From positions 434,001 through 498,000 of the forward strand of contig NZ_CP058601.1 in assembly GCF_013402815.2 (NCBI RefSeq): a DNA stretch of 64,000 nucleotides, read 5' to 3'. Below are positions 44,457-57,641 of this stretch, piece by piece. The first letter of the stretch is position 1, and every line of letters begins with the position of its first letter. Source of the DNA: Natrinema halophilum (GTDB lineage Archaea > Halobacteriota > Halobacteria > Halobacteriales > Natrialbaceae). The translations under genes and the position numbers were made by a program. The notes beneath the pieces are model-generated. The model was given only the letters and a program-made list of their open reading frames with translations. It was not told the DNA's origin and made no database searches.

Positions 44457-45749
44457 CTACGGGCCCGTTTCGTCCTCGAGTCGAATTCGAACGCTTTCGG
44501 CGTGGGCCTCGAGGCCCTCGGCGTCGGCGAGAGTGGTGATCGTCTCACCGAGCTCGGCGATCCCCTCGTCGGTGAGCCGCTGGACCGTCGTCGACCGGAG
44601 GAACGTTTCGACCGAAAGTCCGCCGGTTACCTGCGCACCGCCGTTGGTCGGCAGGACGTGGTTGGTGCCGCTTGCGTAGTCGCCGGCCGCGACGGGCGTG
44701 TTCGGCCCGAGGAAGACGCTGCCGGCGCTGTCTATCCGGTCGAGGATCGACTCGTCGTCGGTTGCGACGATCGAGAGGTGTTCGGGTGCGTACGCCTCGG
44801 TGAAGAGGATAGCCTCGCTCATCGAGCGGGCCTTGAGGACGCCGCTCGCGTCGTTCGAGAGGGCCTGGCGGATCACGTCGTCGCGCTCTCGCTCGTTCGT
44901 CTGTTCGTCGACAGCCCCAGCCACGGCATCGGCAGTTCCCTCGTCGTCGGTGACGGCCACGACCGATGCGTTTGGATCGTGTTCGGCCTGAGCGACCAGT
45001 TCCGCTGCGACCAGGTCGGGGGCAGCGCTCTCGTCTGCGATCACGACGACCTCGCTCGGTCCCGCGAGGAAGTCGATCTCGACGTCACCCCGAACTACGG
45101 CTTTGGCAGCCGTCACCCACTTGTTCCCGGGACCGACGATCTTCTGGACCCGATCGATCGTCTCCGTCCCGTAGGCCAGCCCCGCGATAGCTTGCGCACC
45201 ACCGACGCCGTAAACGACGTCCGCGCCAGCTGCGTGGATCGCCGCCAACGTGACCGGATTTAGTTCCTCGGCCGGCGGCGTGACGACCGCGACGTGGTCG
45301 ACTCCAGCGACGACAGCCGGAACGATTCCCATGATCGCGCTCGAGGGATACGCTGCTGAGCCGCCGGGGACGTACACCCCCACGCGCTCGAGCGGCCGAA
45401 ACCGTCGACCTAGCGTCCGACCGGTGGCGAACTCCCGCCGCCAGTCCTCCGGGAGCTGGGCCTCGTGGAACTCGCGGACGTTCGACGCTGCGGTCTCTAT
45501 CGCCGTTCGAATCCCTTCGTCGATCTCCTCGTCGGCTCGCTCGCAGCGATCGGTGATCTCTACGTTGCCGAGTTCGACCCCGTCGAACTCGCTCGTAAAC
45601 TCGCGGATGGCAACGTCACCCTCCTCGCGAACGCGGCCGACGATCTCACGAACGTCTTCCGTGACCCCCTCGATACCGGCGTCGCGCTCGAAAAAGGCCG
45701 CGCGGTCGGCCGGCCCGAGGTCAGCGATCGCCTGGACGTCGATTGTCAT
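44457..45749 (-). CDS. hisD: Histidinol dehydrogenase
   Basis: This 430-residue enzyme catalyses the final two oxidations of histidine biosynthesis with NAD+ and zinc. Visible family segments include [52 protein letters not shown], the zinc-site [10 protein letters not shown] and [21 protein letters not shown]. It is a stand-alone gene here; haloarchaeal his genes are scattered. Length is normal. Confidence 0.96.
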   Translation of the reverse strand: MTIDVQAIADLGPADRAAFFERDAGIEGVTEDVREIVGRVREEGDVAIREFTSEFDGVELGNVEITDRCERADEEIDEGIRTAIETAASNVREFHEAQLPEDWRREFATGRTLGRRFRPLERVGVYVPGGSAAYPSSAIMGIVPAVVAGVDHVAVVTPPAEELNPVTLAAIHAAGADVVYGVGGAQAIAGLAYGTETIDRVQKIVGPGNKWVTAAKAVVRGDVEIDFLAGPSEVVVIADESAAPDLVAAELVAQAEHDPNASVVAVTDDEGTADAVAGAVDEQTNERERDDVIRQALSNDASGVLKARSMSEAILFTEAYAPEHLSIVATDDESILDRIDSAGSVFLGPNTPVAAGDYASGTNHVLPTNGGAQVTGGLSVETFLRSTTVQRLTDEGIAELGETITTLADAEGLEAHAESVRIRLEDETGP

Positions 45750-45881
45750 AGATCCGGATTCGCGCGGCGGTCGAAAAACGGTTTCCTTCCGCCCGGACGG
45801 TCGACCGGAGACCCGATCCCGTCATGGTCAGATCGCTTCGGACCGGTGCGTTCGGTCGGGAGACGACGGCAGCCGGCCGAC

Positions 45882-46103
45882 TCACGTCTCGGTGTTCTTG
45901 ACTTCCCAGATGCCCACGGCGTCGAGGGTCGCCCGCACGAAGAGGTAGACGAGAAGGCCGAACCCGACGACGGCGAACGGCGCTTGCAGGAGGTTCGCGA
46001 GTTCCACCTCGAAAACGATCCGGCTGAGCCCGCGGACGACGAAACTCACGACCACGAGTCCGAACGCGATAAGCGAGAGTCTGACGAATCCCGATCGGTC
46101 CAT
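45882..46103 (-). CDS. Small two-helix membrane protein
   Basis: The 73-residue protein has two membrane helices (about residues 7-25 and 40-62) and ends in a polar EVKNTET tail. No family is recognised. It sits downstream of the ABC-2 exporter genes on the same strand with an 81-bp gap and may be coexpressed. Confidence 0.65.
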   Translation of the reverse strand: MDRSGFVRLSLIAFGLVVVSFVVRGLSRIVFEVELANLLQAPFAVVGFGLLVYLFVRATLDAVGIWEVKNTET

Positions 46104-46184
46104 GTTTCTCCGTACGACCGCGGTCGCTAAACGATGTCGGTTAGTTCGCAGTACACGTTCCGCGCCGGGAACCGCCGCCGATAG

Positions 46185-47027
46185 TCACCGAACGTCGGCG
46201 CTGGCGGCGCGACCGATCGCGTAAATGGCTACCGAACCAAACAACAGCGCGAGCCCGACGAGGACTATCAGTGCGGGGACGAGCGTGTTCCACATACCCT
46301 CGAACCGTGTAACCTCGACGACCGTCATCGTATCCTGGCCCAGCATCACGGCACGGGCAGCGTCGACGCCGTAGGTGATCGGGTTGAACGTCGCAACCGT
46401 CTGAATCCACTCCGGAAGCGCCGGCAGCGGTAGAAACGCGCTCGAGACGAACAGTAAGGGTAACTGTAGCAGGTTCGCCCCGATTATCGTCGACTCCTCG
46501 TCGCGGGTCACGACGGCCAACACGTTCGAGAACGCGGTAAACCAGATCGAAAACACGACGCAGATACCGGCGATCGCGACGGCCCCGATCAGCCCAGTCT
46601 CGATCTCGGCCCCGAGCAAGACGCCGAGCCCTAGAACGATCGCGACCTGCGCGACGATTCGGACGACCTCGGCCAGCGTCTTCCCCAGAAAGACGGCGGT
46701 TCGATTCATCGGACTCACCAGGATCTTCTCGAACATGCCGGTTTCGATGTCGTTGACGAGCCCGATCCCGGACGTTGCAGCCGCGACCAGCGCTACCTGG
46801 ATCACGATCGCCGGCACGAGATAGGTCTCGTACGTGATCCCCTCGAGGGCGCCCGTCGCAACGCCGCCGAACACCTGGGTAAACAACACGAGGAAAATAA
46901 TCGGTTGGACGAGCGAGACGACGAGGACGAACGGGTTTCGAACCGACTTGATCGTCCACCGGACGAACGTAACCCAGACGTCGCTCGCGAACCCGCCGCC
47001 GTAACGGTCGACGTTCGGCGTACTCAT
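46185..47027 (-). CDS. ABC-2 type transporter permease (DrrB-like)
   Basis: The 280-residue protein has six membrane helices and ABC-2 signatures such as VQPIIFLVLFTQVFGG near residue 40 and LQLPLLFVSSAFLPLPALP near 190. It forms the channel of an export system for drugs, lipids or other hydrophobic compounds. It overlaps the upstream ATPase gene by four bases. The long flat FNPITYGVDAARAVMLG segment is typical of daunorubicin-type permeases. Confidence 0.92.
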   Translation of the reverse strand: MSTPNVDRYGGGFASDVWVTFVRWTIKSVRNPFVLVVSLVQPIIFLVLFTQVFGGVATGALEGITYETYLVPAIVIQVALVAAATSGIGLVNDIETGMFEKILVSPMNRTAVFLGKTLAEVVRIVAQVAIVLGLGVLLGAEIETGLIGAVAIAGICVVFSIWFTAFSNVLAVVTRDEESTIIGANLLQLPLLFVSSAFLPLPALPEWIQTVATFNPITYGVDAARAVMLGQDTMTVVEVTRFEGMWNTLVPALIVLVGLALLFGSVAIYAIGRAASADVR

Positions 47028-48097
47028 CGGTTACCTCCCGTTCCACCGGTTTCCGCCCCTTCGCCGTCTACGGTACCGCCGTCACCGGTGGGCTTCGATC
47101 GCACGGCTTCGGCCGCCGTCGACTCTCCCCCGACCCCCTCCACAGAGTTCGGCCGTTCGTCAGTTACGGCGAGGAACACGTCGTCGAGAGTCGGCGCGCG
47201 GACGTCGAACCCAACCACTTCGATACCAGCGTCGCGCAGCGCGACCAATAAATCCGTCCCGCGCGTCCGCGCGTCGCGTGCGGTCACCTCGATCCCCGAC
47301 TCGGTCCGCTCGATCGTCGCACCCTCCGCGAACAATTCCTCGTCGCGCGCGACCGTCGCCGCTCGATCGCTCGCGGCGGGATCTGCCAGATCGACGCCGA
47401 GGATCTCGCCGCCGACGCGGCGCTTCAACTCGGCGGGCGACCCGTCGGCGACGACCCGGCCGCGCTGGATGACCGACAGCCGATCGCACAGTTGGTCGGC
47501 CTCCTCTAAGTACTGCGTCGTCAGGAAGACGGTCGTCCCTTCGTCGTTGATCCGCCGGAAGTACTCCCAGAGTCGGTTTCGCGCCGCCGGATCGAGCCCG
47601 GTCGTCGGTTCGTCGAGGAACACCAGTTGCGGTCGGTGGACCAGCGCCGTCGCCGCGTCGAGGCGTTTCTTCATTCCGCCCGAGAAGTCGTCGGCGACCT
47701 TGTCCGCCACGTCGGTCAGTTCGACGAGCTCGAGCAACTCGTCGATTCGCTCCGTTCGATCCGCTTTCGGCACCCCGTAGGCGTCGCAGGCGAATCGGAG
47801 GTTCTCGTAGGCGGTCAGCTCCGGATCGATGCTCGTCTCCTGGGCCATGTAGCCGACCGTCGCCCGCACGCTGTGTGGGTCGGCGATGGCGTCGAAGCCG
47901 TTGACCTCCACCGAGCCGGCCGTCGGGCGCAACAGCGTCACCAGCGTCTTGATCACCGTCGTCTTCCCCGCGCCGTTCGGGCCGAGGAAGCCGAAGAACT
48001 CGCCCTCGTCGACGAGCAGGTCGACGCCCCGGACCGCCTCGGTCCCGTCCGCGTACGTCACCGCCACGTCTCGAGCCTCGATTGCGTAGTCGGTCAC
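47024..48097 (-). CDS. ABC transporter ATP-binding protein (DrrA-like)
   Basis: This 357-residue ATPase shows Walker A GPNGAGKTT, signature FSGGMKKRLD, Walker B LVFLDEPTTGLDP and the switch region TTQYLEEAD. A C-terminal domain (about residues 225-315) precedes a disordered Ser/Gly/Thr tail. The GTG at 48097 gives the start VTDYAIEARDV and lies about 25-33 bases after GCTATATCC, so a longer start at 48145 upstream of that TATA is rejected. It pairs with the ABC-2 permease that overlaps its 3' end. Confidence 0.92.
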   Translation of the reverse strand: MTDYAIEARDVAVTYADGTEAVRGVDLLVDEGEFFGFLGPNGAGKTTVIKTLVTLLRPTAGSVEVNGFDAIADPHSVRATVGYMAQETSIDPELTAYENLRFACDAYGVPKADRTERIDELLELVELTDVADKVADDFSGGMKKRLDAATALVHRPQLVFLDEPTTGLDPAARNRLWEYFRRINDEGTTVFLTTQYLEEADQLCDRLSVIQRGRVVADGSPAELKRRVGGEILGVDLADPAASDRAATVARDEELFAEGATIERTESGIEVTARDARTRGTDLLVALRDAGIEVVGFDVRAPTLDDVFLAVTDERPNSVEGVGGESTAAEAVRSKPTGDGGTVDGEGAETGGTGGNR

Positions 48098-48179
48098 AGT
48101 CGTGTTTGGGCGAGCAACTGGATATAGCTGTGAGTTCGAAATCACTTCGCAACTTCGGAGTTCGAACTATCGGCGCTCG

Positions 48180-48735
48180 TCACTCTTCGACGGGCTCGAG
48201 GTCGTGCTCGATGGCCCACGCGTGCAGGTGGCCGAACGCCGGGAACGCCGCTCGGCCCTTCTCGGGCGGTTCGTACTCGACCCGTGGCGGAACCTCGTCG
48301 TAGGCTTTTCGCCGAGCAACCCGGCCGCGACTATCTCTTTGAGCCGCTCGGAGAGGGTGTTCGCCGGCACCTCGAGGCGCTCCTCGAGCTCCGAGAAGCG
48401 AAGTGGCTCGTCGGCGAACGCGAACGCCGAGAGGATCGCCATCGCGTGGGCCTTCCCGAGGAGGTCGAGCAACCGGGCGACGGTCCGCTCGACTCGCTCG
48501 CGCTCTTCTGGCTCGAGGCGGTCGCGGATCGCTCGCGCGGTGCTCGAGGACGCCGACGCTCACGTCGGGCGAGTAAATCGGACAGCCCTCGCATGGACCG
48601 TCGTCCGTGCACCACGGCTCACCGAGGGCGATCCGGCGGGCGAGTACCGCGCCGGTGACCTCGCGCTGGGTTTCGATCGACCGCGCCGACGTCGCACGGT
48701 TCGTCCTCGACTGTCTCGAGGGTGAGCAGTTCGTT
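48180..48735 (-). pseudogene. HxlR-like winged-HTH regulator broken by three single-base indels
   Basis: Good HTH-regulator sequence is spread over three frames. The first part (ELLTLETVEDEPCDVGAV) ends near 48680. The second (SIETQREVTGAVLARR, then WCTDDGPCEGCPIYSPD) ends near 48550. The third (LLDLLGKAHAMAILSAFAFAD, then FSELEERLEVPANTLSERL) ends near 48320, and the product closes in the second frame with KAYDEVPPRVEYEP to FGHLHAWAIEHDLEPVEE. Two one-base insertions and one deletion explain it. No start codon is visible; a stop at 48744-48742 lies just upstream. It may be real decay or sequencing error. Confidence 0.75.
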
Positions 48736-48761
48736 CGCGAACTACCGAAGGTGGGTCCCGC

Positions 48762-49601
48762 GTGAACGTCCTCGTCACGGGCGCAACCGGAACCGACGGC
48801 TGCCGCGGCGTCGACGGCCTCCGCGACGCACCCGACGTCACAGTCGCTGCCGCGAGTCGCCATCCCGCCCGCGCCCGTGATCGGCTGAACTGCGCGACCG
48901 TCGCCTTCGACTTCACCGACCCGACGTCCTATCGGGATGCGTTCGCCGACGTCGACGCGATGTTTCTCGTTCGCCCACCGGCGCTATCTCGAGTCCGACG
49001 AGACGTCGTTCCGGCCCTTGCGGCTGCCGTCGGAGCCGGGGTCGAACGCGTCGTCTTCCTCTCTGTCATCGGTGCCGATCGGAACCCGCTCGTCCCCCAC
49101 GCGCGTATCGAATCGTGGCTCGCCGACGCCGGCCTCGAGACGACGTTCCTGCGCGCCTCGTTTTTCATGCAGAACCTCTCTACGACCCACCGCGAGGAGA
49201 TCCGCGACGGTCGGCTGGCAGTCCCCGCCGGTGACGGAAAGACGAGTCTGGTAGAGGCTCGAGACGTCGCCGCCGTCGCGGTCCGAGCGCTTTGCGAGGG
49301 GATTACCGGCGCGTCCGATCTCACCGGTCCGGACGCGCTCTCGTACGCCGAGGTCTGTGCGGTGCTCTCGGCGGCACTCGAGCGTGAGGTCGAGTACACT
49401 GCTCCCTCGCTCCCTCGGTTTTTGATCTCGCGGTACCGACTCGAGGGCAATCTCGCGAAGACCGGTGTGATGGCCGCGATCTACACCACTGCTCGACTCG
49501 GACTGGCAAACCGAGTGACCGACGACGTTCGCTCGCTCCTCGGCCGTCCGCCGACGGACTTTCGCACGTTCGTCCGGGATAATCGCACAGTCTGGACGTA
49601 G
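48762..49601 (+). CDS. NmrA-like NAD(P)-binding protein
   Basis: The 279-residue protein is an atypical short-chain dehydrogenase of the NmrA type. It begins at a GTG with NVLVTGATGTDGCRGVDGL, a slightly unusual dinucleotide-binding loop. RVVFLSVIGAD, ESWLADAGLETTFLRASFFMQN and VEARDVAAVAVRAL follow. Such proteins bind NAD(P) and may act as redox sensors or reductases. It is divergent from the broken HTH gene, sharing the region with the palindrome GTTCGCGAAC (48733-48742). Confidence 0.85.
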   Translation: MNVLVTGATGTDGCRGVDGLRDAPDVTVAAASRHPARARDRLNCATVAFDFTDPTSYRDAFADVDAMFLVRPPALSRVRRDVVPALAAAVGAGVERVVFLSVIGADRNPLVPHARIESWLADAGLETTFLRASFFMQNLSTTHREEIRDGRLAVPAGDGKTSLVEARDVAAVAVRALCEGITGASDLTGPDALSYAEVCAVLSAALEREVEYTAPSLPRFLISRYRLEGNLAKTGVMAAIYTTARLGLANRVTDDVRSLLGRPPTDFRTFVRDNRTVWT

Positions 49602-49770
49602 CCGGTCAGCACCGACGATGTATGCAGTCAGTAACAGGCTTTTTCTCGGTTTCGAACCGGCTATCGAGAGTATTTTCGTTCCGCCCCGCTTCGAAGAAAC
49701 AGCGTAGCCACGCTTGTCCGCTGTCGGCAAGTCCTGCATAACTATTCCGCGTCCACTGCACCACCGTCCT

Positions 49771-50373
49771 ATGTGGCCATGGGAACACGCGATCGTCGGC
49801 TATCTTGCATATTCGGTGGGCTGTCACCTCGTCTTCCGCGACTCGCCCAGCGGGCTCGAGGCATTCGCCGTCGTGCTTGCGTCGACCCTCCCCGACCTGA
49901 TCGACAAGCCCCTCGCGTGGGAATACGGCGTTTTCGATTCCGGATACGCCGTCGGTCATTCCGTGTTCTTCATCGTTCCGCTGTCGGTCGCAATCGCTGT
50001 CATCGCATACGCGATCGGGCGTCCACGAACCGGCCTCGCATTCGGAGTCGGCGCCCTCCTTCACCCTCCGGCCGACGTCCTCTACTCCTACGTCAGTCAG
50101 GGGATCGTCCAGTTCGAACTCATGCTCTGGCCGGTCGTGACCGTTCCCGGCTCTTCGCCCAGTCGGGGATTCCTCGAATCGTTCGACCTGCTGTTCGGCC
50201 GCTATCTCTCCCAACTCCTCGCGGGAGATATTTCGACGTACGTCTGGCTCCAGTTCGGACTCGCCGCCTTCGCGTTCCTGCTGTGGCTCTACGACGGTCT
50301 GCCGGTTCTTCGTGAGTGTCTGGTAGGGTGGAAGCGACTACTTCCTGGACCCAGTAATTCGAGTTCGAAGTGA
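49771..50373 (+). CDS. YdjM-like membrane protein, short form
   Basis: The 200-residue protein starts MWPWEHAIVGYLAYSVGCHL and has about five helices with ASTLPDLIDKPLAWE near residue 47 and GHSVFFIVP near 70. The placement of Asp and His is that of the membrane-bound metal-dependent hydrolase family, as at 40839-41828. A CATAACTATTCC element is about 25-35 bases upstream. Function unknown. Confidence 0.82.
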   Translation: MWPWEHAIVGYLAYSVGCHLVFRDSPSGLEAFAVVLASTLPDLIDKPLAWEYGVFDSGYAVGHSVFFIVPLSVAIAVIAYAIGRPRTGLAFGVGALLHPPADVLYSYVSQGIVQFELMLWPVVTVPGSSPSRGFLESFDLLFGRYLSQLLAGDISTYVWLQFGLAAFAFLLWLYDGLPVLRECLVGWKRLLPGPSNSSSK

Positions 50374-50980
50374 CGGGATTCCCTCGAGGGCGAGACCCCG
50401 TCCCCTGCTGTAACAGTCGCCCTCGAACCGATGGGTCATCTTCTGTTCGCCGCCATCGACGCCGAACGCTCTGTGTGATCCGAGGAGTCTCCGCTGACCG
50501 ACGCCGCTGGTGTGCGGTCCGTAGCCACCGCTTTAGACGGCCCGGAGTCGACCCTCTGGCCACGAGGGCCCGATTCGCACTCGAGGTTTCACCGCGACCG
50601 CTTCAGACGATCGCGGTACCCGAAAGACGGATATGCCGATTGGGCTCCCAAAGCCGGCAATTTTCGGGAGTCATCGCTGTGCCAGCAGTCGCTGCAACCG
50701 AACGGTCGTGGGATGAAATGGTGGGAGACCGTCACCCTCGTGAATACGTAACGTAGAACAACGAACGACCGAGACGACGGCCTTATGTAGGAGCCAGGGT
50801 TTCCACATTAATGCGAACGACGTGGCACACGCCGCCACGTTCCCTCCGGCCGCATCCCGGCACGGAGGCAGGATATAATCCATTACCTCGCTTCGATCGT
50901 CGACTCGTTCGACGGCGTCTCTGAGGTAGCCGGGTCGATCGTGACCAACGTCGGATTACCGGCGATACAGTACGATGCCC
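50374..50980. other. Intergenic region upstream of the rRNA promoters
   Basis: This stretch of about 600 bp holds no gene I can support. A TATA-like CCTTATG at 50781-50787 may be a distal rRNA promoter. The rest shows no recognisable structure. Confidence 0.4.
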
Positions 50981-51384
50981 TTATATAGTCCGGGCGCGTA
51001 TTGTTGGTTGCACGAAAGCTCTCGCCGGATGCGGTTTTCGGCGCGGGTTCGATCCGACGCCCTTATATGTACGAGGGCAGTTGGATATGAACGCAACAAA
51101 CGCGTGATCGACGGGCCGTTCAACCCGGTCCGTCATCTCGGACGCCGCGAGTTCGAAGGGGTTATGTATCCCTGACGGCTTACGAATACGTCCGAAGGAA
51201 ATGAGGATCCTACCCCTGCGGTCCGCCGTACAGATGGGATCTGATGTTAGCCTTGGTAGTTCGGTGACGCCCGACCGGTCGTCGCGACCGGCTGTCGTCA
51301 GCGAACGTGGACCATTTATGTGTGAGTGTGTACCAACATTCACCGCCAATCTCCCCGGCTTCGCCGGGGAAACTTATAGCATTC
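50981..51384 (+). promoter_or_regulatory. Tandem rRNA operon promoters and 16S leader
   Basis: Two near-identical TATA regions, CGATGCCCTTATATAG and CGACGCCCTTATATG, are centred near 50993 and 51065. A third, GGTTATGTATCC, is near 51165, and TTTATG near 51316 may be a fourth. A leader hairpin CCCCGGC/GCCGGGG (51353-51369) lies just before the 16S gene. Multiple tandem promoters are established for haloarchaeal rRNA operons. Confidence 0.7.
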
Positions 51385-52857
<1,473 letters not shown>

Positions 52858-52994
52858 ACAGACCGAGACCAGGCCGTCGCGCCTGGCTCACTGCGGATCG
52901 CGGTTTTCGAACCGCACCCCACGTTCGATCGAGACAGTCACTCGACTGGCCGATCGGGCACCCTAGAACTACCGAGGCTAACACCCAACTCCCT

Positions 52995-53016
52995 GCCCGC
53001 CTCTCCTGAGGCGGGC
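52995..53016 (+). other. Spacer hairpin before tRNA-Ala
   Basis: GCCCGCCTC and GAGGCGGGC form a 9-bp stem with a TCCT loop two bases before the tRNA. It may guide processing of the 16S-tRNA spacer. Confidence 0.6.
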
Positions 53017-53018
53017 GT

Positions 53019-53090
53019 GGGCCCATAGCTCAGTGGTAGAGTGCCTCCTTTGCAAGGAGGATGCCCAGGGTTCGAATCCCTGTGGGTCCA
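53019..53090 (+). tRNA. tRNA-Ala (anticodon TGC)
   Basis: The 72-nt gene folds as a complete tRNA with acceptor GGGCCCA paired to TGGGTCC (one G-T pair), D-arm AGCTCAGTGGTAGAG and anticodon stem CCTCC/GGAGG with TGC at 53051-53053. The T-arm is CAGGGTTCGAATCCCTG. The discriminator is A and CCA is not encoded. Its place between 16S and 23S is the usual archaeal one. Confidence 0.98.
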
Positions 53091-53319
53091 TGTCTCGGAG
53101 GAAATCTCGGATCGTGTCCCTTAAGTGGGGGACGGCCCGACGATTGAATCCGAACGAACCGATGCACCACCCCGCGCAAGTGCGGGTGGGAAGGGTTAAT
53201 GCAGGCCAGCTGTCTACTGGCGTGCAGATGAGACCGTGTGTACGTGTAGTCCAGGCGTCCACTGGACCCGTTCCCGGGTCACGATGTTGCGACTTTGTCG
53301 CAACGCCGATCCGATGAAC

Positions 53320-56238
<2,919 letters not shown>

Positions 56239-56338
56239 AACTACATAACGCATTGGATCCGTGACGCGAGAACGGGTCCGGACGCAAACTGGACTACACG
56301 TACACAACGGTCAGACGCCATAGGCAACGACGCCACGA

Positions 56339-56379
56339 CCGATACTGGTATTACGACGGTTCGAATCCGTTGATCGGCA
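56339..56379 (+). other. tRNA-like processing element before 5S rRNA
   Basis: CGACGG and CCGTTG enclose a TTCGAAT loop exactly like a tRNA T-arm, and CCGAT (56339-56343) pairs with ATCGG (56373-56377) as a short acceptor stem. The element ends directly at the 5S start. In Haloferax volcanii such a tRNA-like element upstream of 5S is cut by tRNase Z and RNase P. Confidence 0.65.
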
Positions 56380-56502
56380 TTACGGCGGCCACAGCGGCGA
56401 GGTACCTCCCGTACCCATCCCGAACACGGAAGATAAGCTCGCCTGCGTTACGGTCAGTACTGGAGTGGGCGACCCTCTGGGAACCCCGTTTCGCCGCCGA
56501 CC
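56380..56502 (+). rRNA. rrf: 5S ribosomal RNA
   Basis: About 123 nt run from TTACGGCGGCCACAGCGG to the closing GCCGCC strand. The internal CCCGTACCCATCCCGAACAC is the universal 5S loop. The terminal helix GGCGGC/GCCGCC is intact. It is the last gene of the operon; no distal tRNA-Cys follows. Confidence 0.97.
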
Positions 56503-56521
56503 ATTCATACTCCACCCATTA

Positions 56522-56564
56522 CCCCCACGGAGCGACTGCATCGGGCAGTCGCCGTGGGGGTTTT
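56522..56564 (+). terminator. rRNA operon terminator hairpin
   Basis: CCCCCACGG pairs with CCGTGGGGG, with an inner CGACTGC/GCAGTCG helix, followed directly by TTTTCTCT. This is a strong stem-loop and T-run 20 bases after 5S. Confidence 0.75.
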
Positions 56565-56691
56565 CTCTATTGCAACCCGGCGGGCGGAGACGATTACGAA
56601 TAACCGATCAGTGTATTCGAATCCGCCTCGTGGCTCCGACCAAATATTTTTGGGATGTGACTTATCCAACTGTCTATGAAAGAGATAAACC

Positions 56692-57108
56692 ATGGACACA
56701 GGTAGTAACGCGATGGATCTCGACACCCTTTACGATATTTTATCCGAATCCCAACGACGATACGTTTTGTATTACTTCTTTGACTGCGACCACGCAACCG
56801 TCGACTCACTAGCCCGGCAAATTGCCGCCTGGGAACGTGACATAGCGCCCGAATCCGTCTCTACTGAGCAGAAGAAACAAACCCAGCTGTCCTTACTCCA
56901 CAACCATCTTCCGCGACTCGAGGAACAGCGACTCGTAGCGTTCGATCACCGAAGCGGCGACGTCGTCAGTGGAAACAACTTCGAGGCGATTCGGTCGACG
57001 ATCGAGCGTGCACGAGAGCGGGACGGAATCGGACCAGTCGCCCGCACCACGACCGAGACGTTTCTATACAGCGATTTATTGACGGAATCGACGAGTACCG
57101 ATCGGTAA
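56692..57108 (+). CDS. Haloarchaeal HTH-type protein (DUF7344-like)
   Basis: The 138-residue protein begins with LDTLYDILSESQRRYVLYYF, typical of the winged-helix DUF7344 group that handles transcription control in haloarchaea. A VDSLARQIAAWERD helix, HNHLPRLEEQRLVAFDHR and a VVSGNNFEAIRSTIERAR stretch follow. ATG at 56692 or 56713 could be the start. It stands alone between the rRNA terminator and the MITE-like element. Targets unknown. Confidence 0.78.
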   Translation: MDTGSNAMDLDTLYDILSESQRRYVLYYFFDCDHATVDSLARQIAAWERDIAPESVSTEQKKQTQLSLLHNHLPRLEEQRLVAFDHRSGDVVSGNNFEAIRSTIERARERDGIGPVARTTTETFLYSDLLTESTSTDR

Positions 57109-57264
57109 CTCGGTAGCGAGGGGGCCGTTTCGAACGACCGACCGGAAGGGAAACCGATCTACCAGCCACGACGATTGAAGCTACCTGATGCGATTGACTG
57201 TCGTTGCGGGAATCCGTGTAGTGCGACGCAAAACTGGCCATTTACTCGCCCGTTTGTCTCGACT

Positions 57265-57378
57265 CTATAGTAGTCGTTGAAACGATTTACCCACCGCTCG
57301 CACTGCTGCGGCGGGCGAATGCTCGCTGGCCGCGAACTCGCGAGCGGGGTATGCAATGACGTTCAACGACTACTATAG
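57265..57378. mobile_element. 114-bp MITE-like element
   Basis: The ends are inverted repeats: CTATAGTAGTCGTTGAA at 57265-57281 and its exact complement at 57362-57378. Inner arms CCGCTCGC (57294-57301) and GCGAGCGG (57340-57347) are also complementary, so the whole element can fold back. It has no coding capacity. Target duplications are not evident. Small elements of this kind are usually moved by a related IS transposase elsewhere in the genome; none is in this window. Confidence 0.6.
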
Positions 57379-57399
57379 TTCAGACGGCGTCGTCAAAAT

Positions 57400-57583
57400 G
57401 TGCGCCCGGAACACTAACGTCCAGCCTCATCCCGTGGCGGCGTGCCGCGTCGGCTGGCTAACCCTCGTGCCGGGCGGAAGAACTCGAGAGAGTTCTCCAG
57501 TGTGGTGTTGTTGCGTGCCCGGGTTCGCCGTGCTGTCATCGCACCCGAATGGGTTTGCTCGGACGGGGACTAAAGGCACGCAG
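57400..57583 (-). ncRNA. Possible structured RNA downstream of coxB
   Basis: No protein gene fits this GC-rich stretch. It carries an AGAACTC/GAGTTCT stem with a GAGA tetraloop (57479-57496), CCAGCC/GGCTGG (57421-57457) around a GCGG/CCGC hairpin, CCGGGC/GCCCGG (57470-57522) and GCGTGCC/GGCACGC (57513-57581). A GTTAAACG box at 57603-57610 on the minus strand would start a transcript near 57583. RNase P and SRP RNA signatures are absent. The strand is a best guess. Confidence 0.3.
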
Positions 57584-57641
57584 TTTGTCTAGGCAGGTCG
57601 GGCGTTTAACTCTTCTACTCCGTCGACTGCGCGCGGCTCAC

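Noticed and set aside
48167-48472. Complete 101-residue HTH gene
   Set aside because: Its C-terminus is out-of-frame arginine/serine-rich sequence; the true regulator continues in another frame.
56339-56379. A complete tRNA gene
   Set aside because: Only a T-arm and a short acceptor stem are present; D and anticodon arms are missing.
57400-57583. RNase P RNA or SRP RNA
   Set aside because: The conserved GAGGAAAGTCC and ACAGAAA-type boxes and the SRP domain IV motif are absent.
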